Shown here: positions 45,294 through 57,260 of the stretch, piece after piece
How positions within the stretch are numbered: the stretch's first letter is position 1
Layout of the letters: each line of letters opens with the position of its first letter
Assembly: GCA_035578175.1 (NCBI GenBank)
Contig: JAQMRL010000007.1
Span: 44,955,391 to 45,019,390 of the forward strand
Reading direction: 5' to 3'
Source: Catonia carolina
Lineage: Eukaryota; Arthropoda; Insecta; Hemiptera; Achilidae
DNA: 64,000 nt
Notes under the pieces: model-generated
The model's input: the letters and a program-made list of their open reading frames with translations, nothing else
Told to the model about the DNA's origin: nothing
Database searches by the model: none
Made by a program: the position numbers and the translations under genes

Positions 45294-46586
45294 TCGTTAT
45301 TACGGACTAAATGAGGAGGCCATGGTCCGTTGTCGTGAAAGTCCGTTACATCCAAATACAGCCAGGCAAAGCAGCAATTTTTGTTGTAGCTGTTAATTAT
45401 TACTATAATCAAAATCGTACCCGGTTTAAATGTTTTCTAACCAATATAAAGTAATCGCTGTCTAGGGAGTAAAATAATAAAGGATAGTAGAAGCACAAGT
45501 GATATCAAAAGTAGGATTGCTCAAGCTCTAAAAGCCTTTGAAATGAAAAACAGCTTACTGACCACAAACATTGTACAGATTAGGAAAAATTTCTTAAAAC
45601 ACTATGTTTGAAGTGTAGCATTATACGGGAGTGAAACGTGGGTGATAGGGGCTGTAGAAAGGAAGATGATAGAAGCTTTTGAAATGTGGCGTTATAGGAA
45701 AATGTCAAAGATTAGGTGGGTGGACAAAATAATTAATTTATAGGTTCTTAGACGAGTAGATGAAAAAAGAAGTATATGGAAGCATCTTACCAGAAGAAGG
45801 GATATGCTAGTAGGGCATATCTTAAGACATCCAAGTATTGTTCTATCAATAATGAGGGTAATATTGAGGGAGTGAATTGTAGGGGTTTAGAATATATACA
45901 TTACAAAAGATGTAGGGTGTTACAGGTATGTAGATATGAAACGACTTACGCAAGATAGAACAGCTTGGAGAACTACATCAAACCAGTCGAATGACTGATG
46001 ACAAAAAAGTAATCATTTAAGTAAATACATTAAAATATGTTTTACTTACCACGGTTTTAGTCAGCGGCAGTAGGTAACGAAAGAAACTCGTCTAGCAGCG
46101 GCAGTACATATTTTTATATGTCACAAAATGGGCGAAATAATCAAACACGTGTAGATTAAGAAAAGGTATTACAGTTCTATAAGCTTATTTTTTACACACT
46201 TTACGTTATTCTTCCAACAGAGTTTTTTTACAGTTGAAATTAAAACGGGAAATATAGTACCATAAAAGGGAAATAACTACTGTATTTAAATCACTGATAT
46301 GAAGAAGATTGAAGTGATGGTAAAAATTGTTTATTTTTAACTGTGCACGACTGATGTTACTTTCTTATTCGTAATAAGTTCTTTAAATTGCCTAAAATGT
46401 TCATGAAAGTTTTGGACGGCTTGCTCTCTCAATAAATCTATGTACGAAAACACTGTATCAACGAAAGTTTGGGTTTCTGTGCTAATGGCTTATTCTCATC
46501 CTCCGTGTTGTGAAATTTTTTATAATTTGAAGTCCGTTATAGTGAAAGTTCGTTGTATCGGAGTCCGTTATAGCGAGGACCTACTG
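45294..46586. mobile_element. pogo-type element interrupted by RT fragment
   Basis: Termini CAGTAGATCCTCGTTATTAC and complementary GCGAGGACCTACTG, with subterminal GTCCGTTATA/GTCCGTTGTC repeats. The right flank is TA (46587-46588), the left TG (mutated TA). A non-LTR RT fragment occupies the middle (45575-46018), probably a later insertion. No transposase remains. Confidence 0.75.
45575..46018 (+). pseudogene. non-LTR retrotransposon RT C-terminal fragment
   Basis: Conceptual translation gives ALYGSETWVIGAVERKMIEA then FEMWRYRKMSKIRWVDKI, RRRDMLVGHILRHPS and DRTAWRTTSNQS, with stops between. These match the YGSETW, EAFEMWxYRRMxxIxW, GHIxRH and DRxxWRxxTNQS blocks that close insect endonuclease-RT polyproteins. 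5'-truncated and inactive. Confidence 0.85.
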
Positions 46587-46699
46587 TAATTAATTTACTT
46601 ACACATAGTCTTAATTATTAACACACTAATACAGTAACGTAGTAGTAGAATTAGTGAAAACATAAACACAGAAACAATAAATTGAACTAGGGAACCACA

Positions 46700-47365
46700 G
46701 TTGGGCAGATTAATTTCTCCACTACGAAGTTAAAACAAGTAAATCTCGTAGTACCATTACTATAAACTTGGAGGCCCCACGGCAAAACTTCATAGTGAGG
46801 CCCCTCAATATTTCTTTCTTTTTACATGCAAGGGGTTTATTCAATTCGATAAAAATTTGTGTTCATCTATTGATCAATAGATAAACACAAAACGCAATGG
46901 TAACAAAACTTGTATTTATCTAGCTTATACAATTTACAAATTATTAAATAGATTATTTTTATGATACAAGTTTTAGAAATTGAATATTTAGTGAGCATAG
47001 TTGTAAAAAAATAAGGCGAATAATGCAAAATACTTACAAAAGCACAATTTCTAGAAAGTGTGTATGTTTATTAAAATAATTAAAATTACACATTAAAAAT
47101 TTATGGTAAAATGTTGGCCACGTTTGCTACACTAATGTTAATTTAAAAAATGAGATTCAGTTACAAATTGAACGGACGCGCAAAAACATTTATTTTAGCA
47201 CTGATGGATATTTTGTTAACTTTTAGTTAAAATTAAGGATCTGGGTATTTTATAGGAAGTTAGATTAAGTATTAAAATAATTTTTTTTAACCATCAGTTT
47301 GGGTCCCTCGGGCTTGAGTGTCCCGGCCGCGCCGGCGGTAGTTATGGCGCTGAAATCTAGATTTT
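46700..47365. mobile_element. possible hAT-like remnant
   Basis: GGAGGCCCCACGGC near 46770 and, at the right, GGGTCCCTCGGGCTTGAGTG, CCCGGCCGCGCCGGCGGTAG and TTATGGCGCTG. The latter is familiar as the end of hAT elements with CAGxGxCxxAACTACCGCCGG termini. The left terminus and target duplication were not identified. Confidence 0.3.
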
Positions 47366-47539
47366 AAGTTGTAACCAAGGAAAGTAACTAGTATTGTATT
47401 CATTTTTGTAAAGAAATGGGGGTATAAATAAATAAATTTAAAAGCTCTTCCACTTTAGGCCTACAGTTTTTTAAATAAACAATTTCTGCTAATTTTTTTT
47501 TTAATTCCTAATGTGTGTACATTGCAATCTGTTTAATTT

Positions 47540-47822
47540 AGAACAATAAGCAACTCCATAACCCAATGAGATGAAGGATGTGTATGACGTGTAAATTAGG
47601 TGTAGTCTTGTACAGATCCAGGCCGACCATTCCTGAGAGAGTATGGTTAATTGAACCCCAACCATCAAAGTACACCGGTAACCAATGTCTAGTATTCAAA
47701 TCCGTATAAAAGTAACTACTTTTACTAGGATTTGAACCAGGAACCTTCATCTCCGACAATCAGCTGTTAAACAGGTGACTCGCGGCGACGACTTTACCTC
47801 TAGACCAACCCGGTGGGTTGGT
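47540..47822 (-). repeat. tRNA-derived SINE, minus strand
   Basis: On the minus strand ACCGGGTTGGTCTAGAGGTA carries an A-box-like start, followed by CGAGTCACCTGTTTAAC and the B-box GGTTCAAATCC, then a body of about 180 bp. A different SINE family from the others in the window. Confidence 0.65.
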
Positions 47823-48739
47823 TTAAATTTGTTTGTTTGGTGTAAAAAAAATTTTAAATAATATTAATGAGTTGTTTAATAATCGCTTAATGAATTTTTG
47901 AAAAACAGGGTTCAGTTGTAAGTTTGTGGCACTGAAATATTCTTCTTCTAACGAACCAAAAAAGGAACTTTATAAGTTTATTTTTATCTTATTATTATTT
48001 TTAAAATTTATTATAAAATAGCTGTCAATTTATGTTTAAAATTATATTCAAAAATATATATTTATTACACATATAAATCAAATTAAGCTCAACTATTTTA
48101 ATGAGTTGTTCTATGAGAGAATAATACTTCGTGTTGTTCTCTCATAGAATTATTTTTGCCTATCTTTTTTATTTATAATGAAATTGAAAATGTACAATTA
48201 ATTAGTTGACTTATAAATATGAACAATGAAAAACTGTCAAAAATTACTTTGTAATCAATTAGTTTTTGTTTATAATATTTAGCTGTCTAGGTCAAGGTTT
48301 TTCACATTTCCTTGGCCTCTCCTAGCGAATGTCTGGTCAGTCTCCTATTTGCGTTTGTGTAGTCGCATCTCCCTTCATTCTCCAAATTTTTCGACGCTTC
48401 ATTAAAACGTTCATTGTTTAGCGTGGCAACAAAGTTCATTTATTTAATTATAAATTTTATTGCGTAGTAATTATAATAAGGAATAGGAGTGGATTATAAA
48501 ACTTTTTTACAAGTCAATACAACACCTGAACCGTAGGCCTATACAAAGTAATCAGGTGGAGAATAAATTCGCAATTTGCCGACGATATTTTACTCCATAA
48601 ATGAAAAGCTTTGTTACAAGTGTGTAGAGCGTGCAGAGAGATGGTTTCATCCATTCTAATGTTATGGATAAATTTCGGGGGAGGATCAGCGAAGATATTG
48701 ATTGCACAGGGTGGAGAGTGTAAGTGCATTTCAGCCTAC

Positions 48740-48795
48740 CTGAGGCACCGACAAACAACTTCCGACCCATTTGTTGTCGTCGACTTCCGTCTCAT
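48740..48795 (-). CDS. candidate first coding exon of an unidentified minus-strand gene
   Basis: ATG at 48795 opens 18 codons, MRRKSTTTNGSEVVCRCL plus two bases, then a good donor CAG|GTAGGC at 48739. The region is locally CpG-richer than its surroundings, as near insect promoters. The exon would end in phase 2, which is compatible with the VMP1 exon starting at 28307, also on the minus strand. No homology supports that link, and the expected LVLWRxP-type VMP1 segment was not found. Treat as a hypothesis. Confidence 0.2.
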
Positions 48796-50619
48796 TCGAA
48801 CAAATAAAAAATGACGTTCTGACCAACTCCAACCGATGTAACCTTAACGGATCAAATAAAATTTCTAATATTTAAAATCAATAATAAAACCCCATAGTCG
48901 ATGTGTTCCATCTAAATTCACCGATTAAAGCTAAACATTTTAAAAAAATATGAAGATTTAGAAACAAAGAAAAAATTATTACATTAGTACTTGCACTTTT
49001 ACGTCTTGGAGACTCAAAATCGATGACAACACAATCCGCTTTCATAATTCCACGAAAGTTTTCATAATCAACCGTTTCAACAATGAAAATGCAAAAAAAC
49101 GACACTAATTTTCATTCATATGTGTATTTGTTGATCCAACAAGCAGGTTAATGCACTCGTTCGATTAGACCAGTAAGGTCGCACTGACTACATAGCTCTT
49201 ATGTAGGAAGGTTTGTCTGAATGATAAGGCAAGAAAGTGAGATCAATGTTCCATCAGATAATAAGTTATTCTAGCGCTATTTATTTTTACTATATGTATT
49301 AGTCGGATTACTATACACAGTTAAATCGTTTATCAATCTATTCACACACCCTGATTTTCATAGAGCTTTTACGCTTATAGACTACAGAAAATATAAACTA
49401 GACCTTCACTCGGCCTGGACAAAATCTTGCGATGTGCATCGGATTGCAACATAATTCAATTGACATGCAGACGATTCAAGAATATTAACCATTTTTTAAA
49501 ATGGTACAAAACCCAATCGAGTTGTTGAAATAGCCTACATAATTTTTCCTCAGTGGCATAATATTTCTTTTGTAGAAAACCATCGGTTGACTACCCGGAA
49601 TAAAACCGTGTTAAGATCTGTTGAGAATATAGCGCTCACTACTGCATTTCAGTAGTTACCAGGAATACCAGGAATGAGGAATGCAGTTGAAGGCAGGATA
49701 ATCGTCGTGGACCTTACCGGCCTCCAATTGTACAAACCCAACATTACCAACTTTTGCTGTCGCTAGATTTTTTCTAGCACTCATTTATAAAGGGTTATTT
49801 TGTACTTTATTATTTGCATAGAATTTCTCTGTTTTGCTAGAATTATCTTTTTGAAATAGTACCTATAAAAAAGAGCGCTCGAGTGCGGTCAGTGAGTTAG
49901 TATTCGTTTGATCTTTGACGAGTGACTACGGACGTAGTGCAGGCGCGTTCCGAGCATTGTGTTGGTCAACGATTGTTATACTGTCTTTGTTTGTGTGGGT
50001 ATTGTGAAAAGTTATTGTGTATCTGTATTAAACTCAGTTTTTGTGTATTCAGTTTCATTTTATATGTGTACTCTATAAAATTTATTGTAAGTAGTGCTAA
50101 GTAAATTATTAAGTTATTTATTGTATTACTTCATTATAATTAGTTTGTTGTTTATTTTGTAAATCTTTTAGTGTAATAAATATTTATAATTGTAAACTTT
50201 AGTGTATTAATTTTATAACGTAGATCCCGAAACGGAGCTTAGCAATAAGTGTCACAGTACTTTTAAAGTTTTTGGTTGTGATCATAGTTCGCAAGACTGT
50301 ACATAATGTTCATACTGTTGGAGAGTGGTGTAGATAAGGGGAGGTCCAGAGTGTCTAGACACCCCTGAGATATAAAAAAGCAAAAATTATTATAAAGATT
50401 ATTAAATTTTACCAATAGCAGGCAAATTATTTAAATTAAATAACTTGACTAAAATAATTTAAACTAGCGTCGCTTAACATTTCTTTAATATTATATTATA
50501 TTATTCAGATCATTGTAAAATCACTCCTTATTTTAAGGTCGTTTGGGTTCAGCTGCACTTTTGGTCGTGTATAAAAACACGACCTAAAATAAACACGTCC
50601 TTCACAAAAAAAAAAATAA
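48796..50619. other. no gene recognised; LTR-like promoter and tail segments
   Basis: TATAAAAAAGAGCGCTCGAG (49864-49883) with GTCAGTGAGTTAG about 25 bases on looks like a pol II promoter, perhaps of an LTR. A segment ending AAGTGTCACA at 50263 is repeated near 59133. The left boundary of any LTR was not found. Confidence 0.35.
50160..50263 (+). repeat. shared LTR-like tail segment, copy 1
   Basis: AATAAATATTTATAATTGTA, then ACTTTAGTGT, ATCCCGAAACGGAGCTTAG and AAGTGTCACA. The same order recurs at 59020-59134, so both are ends of one repeat family, plausibly an LTR with an internal AATAAA. Confidence 0.5.
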
Positions 50620-50627
50620 GACACTAA

Positions 50628-50860
50628 ACAATAGACCTAAGGTGTCGGATAAATGGCTTACAGAAGTCAGAACGGATATTGACAAACCTGGAATAAATCG
50701 AGAAAACTTAATGAACCGAACCAAATTCAGACAACTAATTACGGACTTTAAGGGTTTCCATGAAGAGTAGAAATGGAACACCAGGTGGACCGAAGAAAGG
50801 AACAAAGTCTACTTTGAGCGAATACTAAGAATATGAGCTCCAAAAAGAGCTTCCAGAAAC
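50628..50860 (+). pseudogene. non-LTR retrotransposon RT C-terminal fragment
   Basis: KVSDKWLTEVRTDIDKPGIN, RENLMNRTKFRQLI and, after a stop, RWTEERNKVYFERI. The KWxxEVRxDIxKxGI, DRxxFRxLI and KWTEERxxxHSERM blocks are typical of the very end of insect endonuclease-RT proteins. One internal stop plus a frameshift. Confidence 0.7.
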
Positions 50861-51629
50861 ATCACGTGGTCTAAAATTGGCCCTATACACGGGAAAAAAT
50901 ACTGGGTGGAAATAATAAGTTAAAATTTTCTTTGAAGAAACGGAGGGTTTTAACTTTTTAAGCACTTTGAGGAAATAGAGGTATTATTAAATTATGTCAA
51001 AACCGACACCCCAAACAAAATTTTTATCTACGGTACTACTGCTGTTGGATAGTATGTCATAAGTAAACATGTCTTTTTGTAAACATATATTGACAGTTTT
51101 TGAACAATGACGGAATATATTATTAGAATAGCGGACAAATAGTAAACCAATTAGGAAGTCATCGAAATAGCTTCAAATAGCATCAGAATTGCAACGAAAC
51201 ATCACAAAATTAAAAAATCAAAATTTAAAAAAATAAGTGAAAGACACAGGAGAAACTGGAATATTTGAATCGGTCATTTCAGAAAGCCCATAAGTCAAAA
51301 AAGTAACTTTTGGAAAAATAAAAAATAGTAATTTACTACGTTTCAGTAAAAAAACCAATATTAAAAATATAATTTGTTTATAGAGCTGTTCCATTTAATA
51401 TAAAATGTATACTTTTGTCTTTTTAAATATAAGCAACTTGTTTAAAAAAATTATTTAATCTAAAGGTGTTTCTGAAATAAATTGTATTATAATGCTAACT
51501 TACGTTGTTTTCTGAAAAATGCGTTCCTAGACCAGACAAAAAATATTGTGTTATATTGTATTATTCATTTATTTATTTATTTCACTTGTTTACAATAGTG
51601 ACTTAAATAGCTTTTTGGAATAATAAAAT

Positions 51630-51745
51630 TCTGGTGTGAAACACTCACACAACTTTCTCTTGCCAATACAAATAATTAATAATAAACCTAACAATAGTAA
51701 TAAAACATTAGAAATAAACAAAAAACTAACTCAAAACTAAAATAT
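51630..51745 (-). repeat. Repeat family A, 3' fragment
   Basis: On the minus strand it ends GGCAAGAGAAAGTTGTGTGA and the terminal hairpin with CACACCAGA. Confidence 0.75.
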
Positions 51746-52654
51746 ATCAAAACACTCAAAATATCTACTCTACCTGCGAATCTGTACGATGCCACAAATA
51801 GGCCTATATGTTTAACCCTCATTTTAGTGAATTACGTCCTACTAGAGTAGTAACGCTCAACGAGACTCACGTAACTGACGGTCAGCCACGTCGGATAATC
51901 CGGATGTCGGATGACTGAAGGTCGGATAAACGGGACTCTACTGTACCTAATAATGGAATGTCACACGGACATGAAATTCGCCCGTTAGAAAAAACTAACA
52001 TTCACCCGAATCGACTCCTCCATTCCTCCGAAATAAACGGATAGTAGTGCCAACATCGTAAATTGATATTTTAAAAGCATATTTACAAGATCAGCAGCGT
52101 ACGACAAATTACAAAAAATAAAATTCCTAATATAGAATTTTAACGTTAGATTTTTTCAAACAGAGGGACTGCTGTTAGAACAAGGCAAATAATTGAAATT
52201 CAAAGCACACTAACAACCCTACCAAATTAGATAAATTAAATAAAAGAAGATATATGCAGGACTTAGAAATAACGGAAGAGGATCTCAGAAATAAAACAGA
52301 AAAAATAAAAATCCTAAACGAAAAAATACAGTACTCCCAAAAATTGATTTAAGTGGTTCCATGTGGCTGTAAAAGTAAAAAAAAAAAATTAAAAACCATC
52401 AGAAATGGTAAAAGAATGAATAAGAACACTTACCAATTGAGAAGTACGTTCATGGCTTTACCACACAGATCACACAGATGGTCTCCCGTCCATTCATTTT
52501 TTTTTTTAAATTGTGGCTTTCCGTCTCGCGACGGAATAGTTACAATAAATAAGGTTACTAAATTGTATTGTTTTGAATAACTTTGAAATTTAAAGTTTTT
52601 TTTTGTTATGTGCAAACTGTAATTGCCTTTATTCATATTATTAAAATTTACTCT
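51746..52654. other. no gene recognised; pogo-like end and lysine-rich segment
   Basis: GGATAATCCGGATGTCGG through GGGACTCTACTGTA (51890-51945) resembles the right end of a pogo-type element without a visible partner. 52235-52350 could encode a Lys/Glu-rich coiled-coil-like stretch, too short to assign. Confidence 0.35.
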
Positions 52655-52815
52655 GGCCACCTCCGTGACGTAATGGTAGCGTGCTGGTCTACAACGCAGA
52701 GGTCCCGGGTTTGATTCCCAGCTAGGGTCTGGAAATTATAACACGTCACAACCCACCGTTCCATAACCCACTGTACTCGCTAATAACCAAGCTGTTGATG
52801 CGACTTAAATAAACT
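52655..52815 (+). repeat. tRNA-derived SINE
   Basis: GTGACGTAATGGTAGCGTGC (A-box TGGTAGCGTGC) and GGTTTGATTCCCAGC (B-box), followed by AGGGTCTGGAAATTATAACA and a body to TAAATAAACTAAAAAAAA. A shortened relative is at 5405-5455. Confidence 0.75.
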
Positions 52816-52919
52816 AAAAAAAATACTCTATACAAAACAGTTTTGTATAGGTAAATAATCTGCGCAGTAATGAAGTCTTCTTACATCTTTTCCAGGTAAT
52901 AGGCCTACTCCAAAAAAAA

Positions 52920-53651
52920 ATCTGGTGTGAATATAACCTAACATAAGTAATAAAACATTAGAAATACACAAAAAACTAACCACAACAAACATAACCTTAT
53001 TTTAATCATGAGTGAAAGACGCAAAATGAAAATCAACCTCAGTTAGGCTTAAAAATACGGAAAATCACTCTTTCACGCTAAAATAGGCTCTGTAGAGAAA
53101 AATGCTCTAAATGAAAGTTGTATATCTTTTAATTTCCTATAAATTTGATTATATAGTACACTTTTGTCGTAAAATGACTAAGGCTGAAATCTTAAAATAT
53201 TGACTTTTTACAAATTTTCGTGAAAAAAAAGAAAATTGCTAATTACCGCTAAACTAAGCGTTACACAAAAAACTTTGAAATAAAAGTTGTAGGTTTTTAA
53301 ATTCTCTACAACTTTTATTATACATTTTTGCGCTAAAATGCATAGGCCTATTAAAGCTGCAATCTTAAAAAACCGTTTTTTTACACAAACACAGTCTCTC
53401 CAAGAATTTCAGCAGACTTGTCGCCTACCCTATCTTATAGAGCATAAAAAATGTAGTAAATGAGGCGATTTTTAAAAAAATCGAAAGAGCCGTTTTTGAG
53501 AAAATCGCAAAAAAGTGAAAAATTGCACGAATAATCTACTACCTCCGGTTGACCGATTTTGATGAAAATGTTCGTGTGGGGTCCGGTAGAAGTATCTAAC
53601 TTAAGTTTCAAGCTTCAAGTTTGTACGATGTTCCGTTTTTTAAATATTTTG

Positions 53652-53697
<46 letters not shown>

Positions 53698-53828
53698 AAT
53701 CTCTAAAAAATGTTTTTTGGGTTCAGGGGGTCTGAAAACGTGTATATCCGGTGAAAACTCGATTTCAAAAAATCGACATGAAAATAATACTGTCCTTCCT
53801 ATATTCATATAGGCAAGAGAAAGTAAAA
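52920..53828 (-). repeat. Repeat family A, near full-length copy
   Basis: Minus-strand copy beginning (at 53828) TTTTTACTTTCTCTTGCC and containing all family landmarks, with an internal (CA)n on plus (53655-53697). The terminal hairpin region at the 3' end is partly deleted. Confidence 0.8.
53655..53697 (+). repeat. (CA)n microsatellite inside repeat family A
   Basis: About 21 perfect CA units, at the position where the other full copy carries (GT)n on the opposite strand. Confidence 0.92.
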
Positions 53829-54809
53829 ATGGCAGCCCACACGCGATCACACTTATTAGGTAGGCCCAGCCTATATATATTAGCCTATCCATCATAAGAG
53901 GACTGCAGCGGCTTCACAATGGTGCTTATCTTACGAGATCAACACAAATAGGTATACCCAATTTAGTAAAGTTTGAAGAAAACCACCATAAGTATTTTGT
54001 GCTATAGATACCCTCCCGAGGAGTGGTTACTGAAAAAAATTAGCATTAGTTTTCAAATTATTCCATTTATTTTTAACCGTGAGATGAAAAATATACAGTA
54101 ACAACAATTTTTTGTAAATTCTACTAACTGTTTATAACATTCTTCGTTCACTTCTAATCGATACAATCTACTATTATTGCCATAAACGACACGGAATAAC
54201 GACATTTTAAAATATTAAGTCAATAACATAATCACTTGATAACTTATTTACACAAAATATTTTCAGTAAAATGACATCGTAGGATATAGGCTTATTTTCA
54301 TTTTATAAATGTGTAAGAAAACTATATCTGTTGTATAGGCCTAAATTCAATCGAATTCGACTGAAGACGATGTGGCCATTATAATCCAGTACAGTGCGTA
54401 CAAAGTTAGAAATCATTACAAGCTCTCTTATTGTACCAGAGATCAACAAAAGATATGCACTAATTTTTTCCAATCTTTCAAGAGATGTATAAATTAGAGA
54501 CGTATAAAACCACTACTCAGTGCAGATATAATCTCGAATACAAATGATAGACAGTAGTCGGAGTGAGTATTTTGATTTGAATGAAAAATTCTTTGTCTGC
54601 AAAAATAAAAATATATGCATAAAAATATCATTTATTCTATCATAGAAAATAATTATTATTATTTTAAAAATAACTTATAGACATAATCTAAAGATTTCAT
54701 AATTTTTTGGTGTCGAAGATACAAGATCAGCAGAAAACAATTTTTAAATTTGTCCTCTTATATTACACAGTGAATAAGTGAACGATACATCCTTTTATAA
54801 CCGTTTTTA
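53829..54809. other. no feature recognised
   Basis: AT-rich, several TAGGCCTA-type words, no exon or repeat match. Confidence 0.4.
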
Positions 54810-55139
54810 CAGTTCAGCCGTTCTTAGTTTGCTCCTACTGTCAACAAACCAAAGCCACCTACTACAGGGTGCACGCTAGAGTCCACCATTTTATGGATGT
54901 GGTATTCCTATTCAGTTAACTATGTTTAAAATTATAAGTACTTAAAACATCAGTTATGACTTGATGTAGGCCTAACAATTTCATTTATAAAAATAATTTA
55001 AAAGTATTTTGTATTTAAATACTTTTGAAAGTATTTTGTTGTTACTTTTTAATCAGCGTGTACACATTTTTATTAATGCGCATGCTCAGTGACGTCATTA
55101 TTTGTTTACATTAGGAGCAAACTAAGAAAGGCTGGACTG
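54810..55139. mobile_element. Tc1/mariner-type MITE
   Basis: A 330-bp element with inverted termini of about 30 bp (CAGTTCAGCCGTTCTTAGTT left; complement of CAGTCCAGCCTTTCTTAGTT right; both continue TTGCTCCTA) and a TA duplication (54808-54809, 55140-55141). No coding sequence. Confidence 0.85.
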
Positions 55140-55141
55140 TA

Positions 55142-55739
55142 GTTATTTTTCTTTTTTTTTTGTGATGCTCTTTTGGATAGATGGTATTGTCGAGAGTGGC
55201 AATGATATTTCCTGAGATGAGATAAGAAAAGCTGTGTGTGTATTATTTTATAGACCTACATCAGTAAGATTAATACTTTGCAGTTTGCAATGATAGAAAG
55301 TCGCCATGTTTTCCGTATTTATCCTGATTGCCAAACACAATAAAAATTTTACAAGACGACAAATTCTGTTCCGACCGGACATCACGGTCGTCCCTACCGT
55401 ACTTGTTTCTAACTCGGCACTATTTAAGTTCCAGGTTTAAGGTTCTTTCTTGAGTGTGTTAAAGGAGTCAAGAATACTGCACCACCTTAATATTTCATCT
55501 TTCTAACTCCATAACATCCACCTTTCTTCACAACTTTCCTCGCAGCCGGAGGAAATTGAGTGTCCGCTTTTAGTTTTCAAAGAATTCTTGAGATTTAATC
55601 GAGGGTTGAACCAAGTATATAAGCACTTTGTACAGAAACATGTTCTTCTTGTAGAAGTAGGTGCACAGTTGTGGTCGTTAGAATAACCCCGACTCGAGTA
55701 ATATGATGAACGATAGTGTTAAATGGAAAGGACCGTATG
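55142..55739. other. no feature recognised
   Basis: Non-repetitive in this window, no open frame of note. AAGTATATAAGCACTTTGTA near 55613 is a possible TATA-like word without support. Confidence 0.35.
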
Positions 55740-55747
55740 CTGTAGGG

Positions 55748-56400
55748 CAGTGATTCTCAACCTGGGGGTCGTGGTGATATTTAAGAGGGGGGGTTCGCGA
55801 AACAATAATGAAATCATTTAAGCATTTTATGAGAAAAAATCATTTATTATAAAATCTTATAAAAATTTTACATGCAATAAGTACACTTACTTATAAAGAA
55901 AAGAAATTAATCATTAATTAATTAATGTGATGGTCGCATTTGTTTTTCATTTAAAATTTTCTTCATACGTGGTTCTTCGTTAGAAACATATAAAAGTACA
56001 TTGTTCTCTAGTGATAACATACGATTCCTATATTTAGTTTTTAGAGCAATCATAGAGGAAAACCCCTTTTCGCAGAGATTAGACGTGGAAAAAGGTATTA
56101 ATATTTTCAATACTTCTGTGACTAAATTTCCATATTCATGTCGTCGAGCAAGCTAAAACGTAATTAAATCTTTAGATGCAAATTGTAGTTGTAGCGTTTT
56201 ATTGGCAGACATTTCGATGAGCCGGTAGTGAATCAACTGGTAACTTAGCTGCGGCATCAACGTTTTTACTAAACGGACTCAGTACCCATCTCTTTGAGAA
56301 GGCTTACTATTATTAATGGGGGGGGGGGGGTCGCGAAATATTTATTTTATTTATTTTTACTATTTGGGGGTCACGGAGAAAAAAAGGTCGAGAATCACTG
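55748..56400 (-). mobile_element. hAT element, deletion derivative
   Basis: A 653-bp element with inverted termini CAGTGATTCTCAACCT and AGGTCGAGAATCACTG and a perfect 8-bp target duplication CTGTAGGG (55740-55747, 56401-56408). The minus strand encodes the C-terminus of a ZBED-like hAT transposase. Subterminal GGGGGTCG repeats occur at both ends, one inside a run of G (56319-56330). Confidence 0.93.
55922..56180 (-). pseudogene. hAT (ZBED-like) transposase C-terminal remnant
   Basis: Minus-strand open frame with ILIPFSTSNLCEKGFSSMIA, KTKYRNRM and KKILNEKQMRPSH before the stop. This is the hAT dimerisation end of the group that also gave vertebrate ZBED/FAM200-type genes (PFxTxYLCExGFSxxxxIKxKYRxRL ... 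KxxQxxPSH). Upstream residues ARRHEYGNLVTEVLK are readable across one stop. The rest of the transposase is deleted. Confidence 0.85.
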
Positions 56401-56408
56401 CTGTAGGG

Positions 56409-56866
56409 TATGTATCTCTTCATGATACAACATCTAAGTGAATTTCTTTGAATTTTCTTCACTCATCACAAACAGTTCTAATGGCCTAATGGTCTAATTA
56501 ATGTAGGCCGAATAAATCAGTAGGCCTAACGTACAATAATTTGTAATTTTGTGATCATGCTGTATAGTGGACAACTAACAGTAGTAGAGTCCTAATGTAG
56601 GCATACAGTATTGAGACATCGAAAAGGAAAGAGTGTTCGAGAATTTCCGGAAGGACCGAGACTTTAAAAATGTTAACGTACATAATAAGAGAATTGATAA
56701 TAGGTTTCCAAGAAATAGTTATAAACGGTTTTTATAGTAAAGGTACGCCTGGTTATTGTTGTACAGATATTGTGAAAGAGCGGGTATCTATTAAGATATT
56801 GGCCTTTTTGTAACACCTTCTATTCAGTCCTTATCTATTTAAAGTTGTTAAGATTTATCCTTGCCC
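56409..56866. other. no feature recognised
   Basis: Short unique stretch between the hAT element and repeat B copy 4. Confidence 0.4.
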
Positions 56867-57260
56867 ATAACAGACAGGTGGAGTGTCAAATTATTTACAC
56901 TCAATCTGTTCGTTGCAGGGCTAAAATAAATAGTTCTGTTTCTTATCACATGGTCAGCCAATTAAATGACTGAATCATTTAAGAACAGAAGAGGTAGAGG
57001 TGTAAAAGACACTAATCAGAGTTATCTCGTCTGAAAGTAATGAATTTCATTATACAGCCAGACCCTGTGGTGAATGAAGTGAAAGTGTCATTTGCAGAGT
57101 GGAAAATATATGCTTTTCAGAGGGCCCGGCATGCTGATAAGTGTACTTTTCCACTCAGTGAGGAAGGCAATGGTAAACCACCTCACTCCTCGTTTTACTT
57201 AGTAAAACCTCTGCAGGTTCAAACCAGCTTTTTGGCTGATGACCTAAACAACAACAAGAT
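56867..57260 (+). repeat. Repeat family B copy 4
   Basis: Full copy: CCCATAACAGACAGGTGGAG at the start, GACCTAAACAACAACAAG at the end. Frame MNFIIQPDPVVNEVKVSF open through the whole second half and beyond, to 57339. Confidence 0.8.

Noticed and set aside
48552..48795. Kinesin N-terminus (SEVVCRC resembling the VVVRCRP block)
   Set aside because: The match is only a few residues, lacks the RP pair and is not followed by other motor motifs in any frame.
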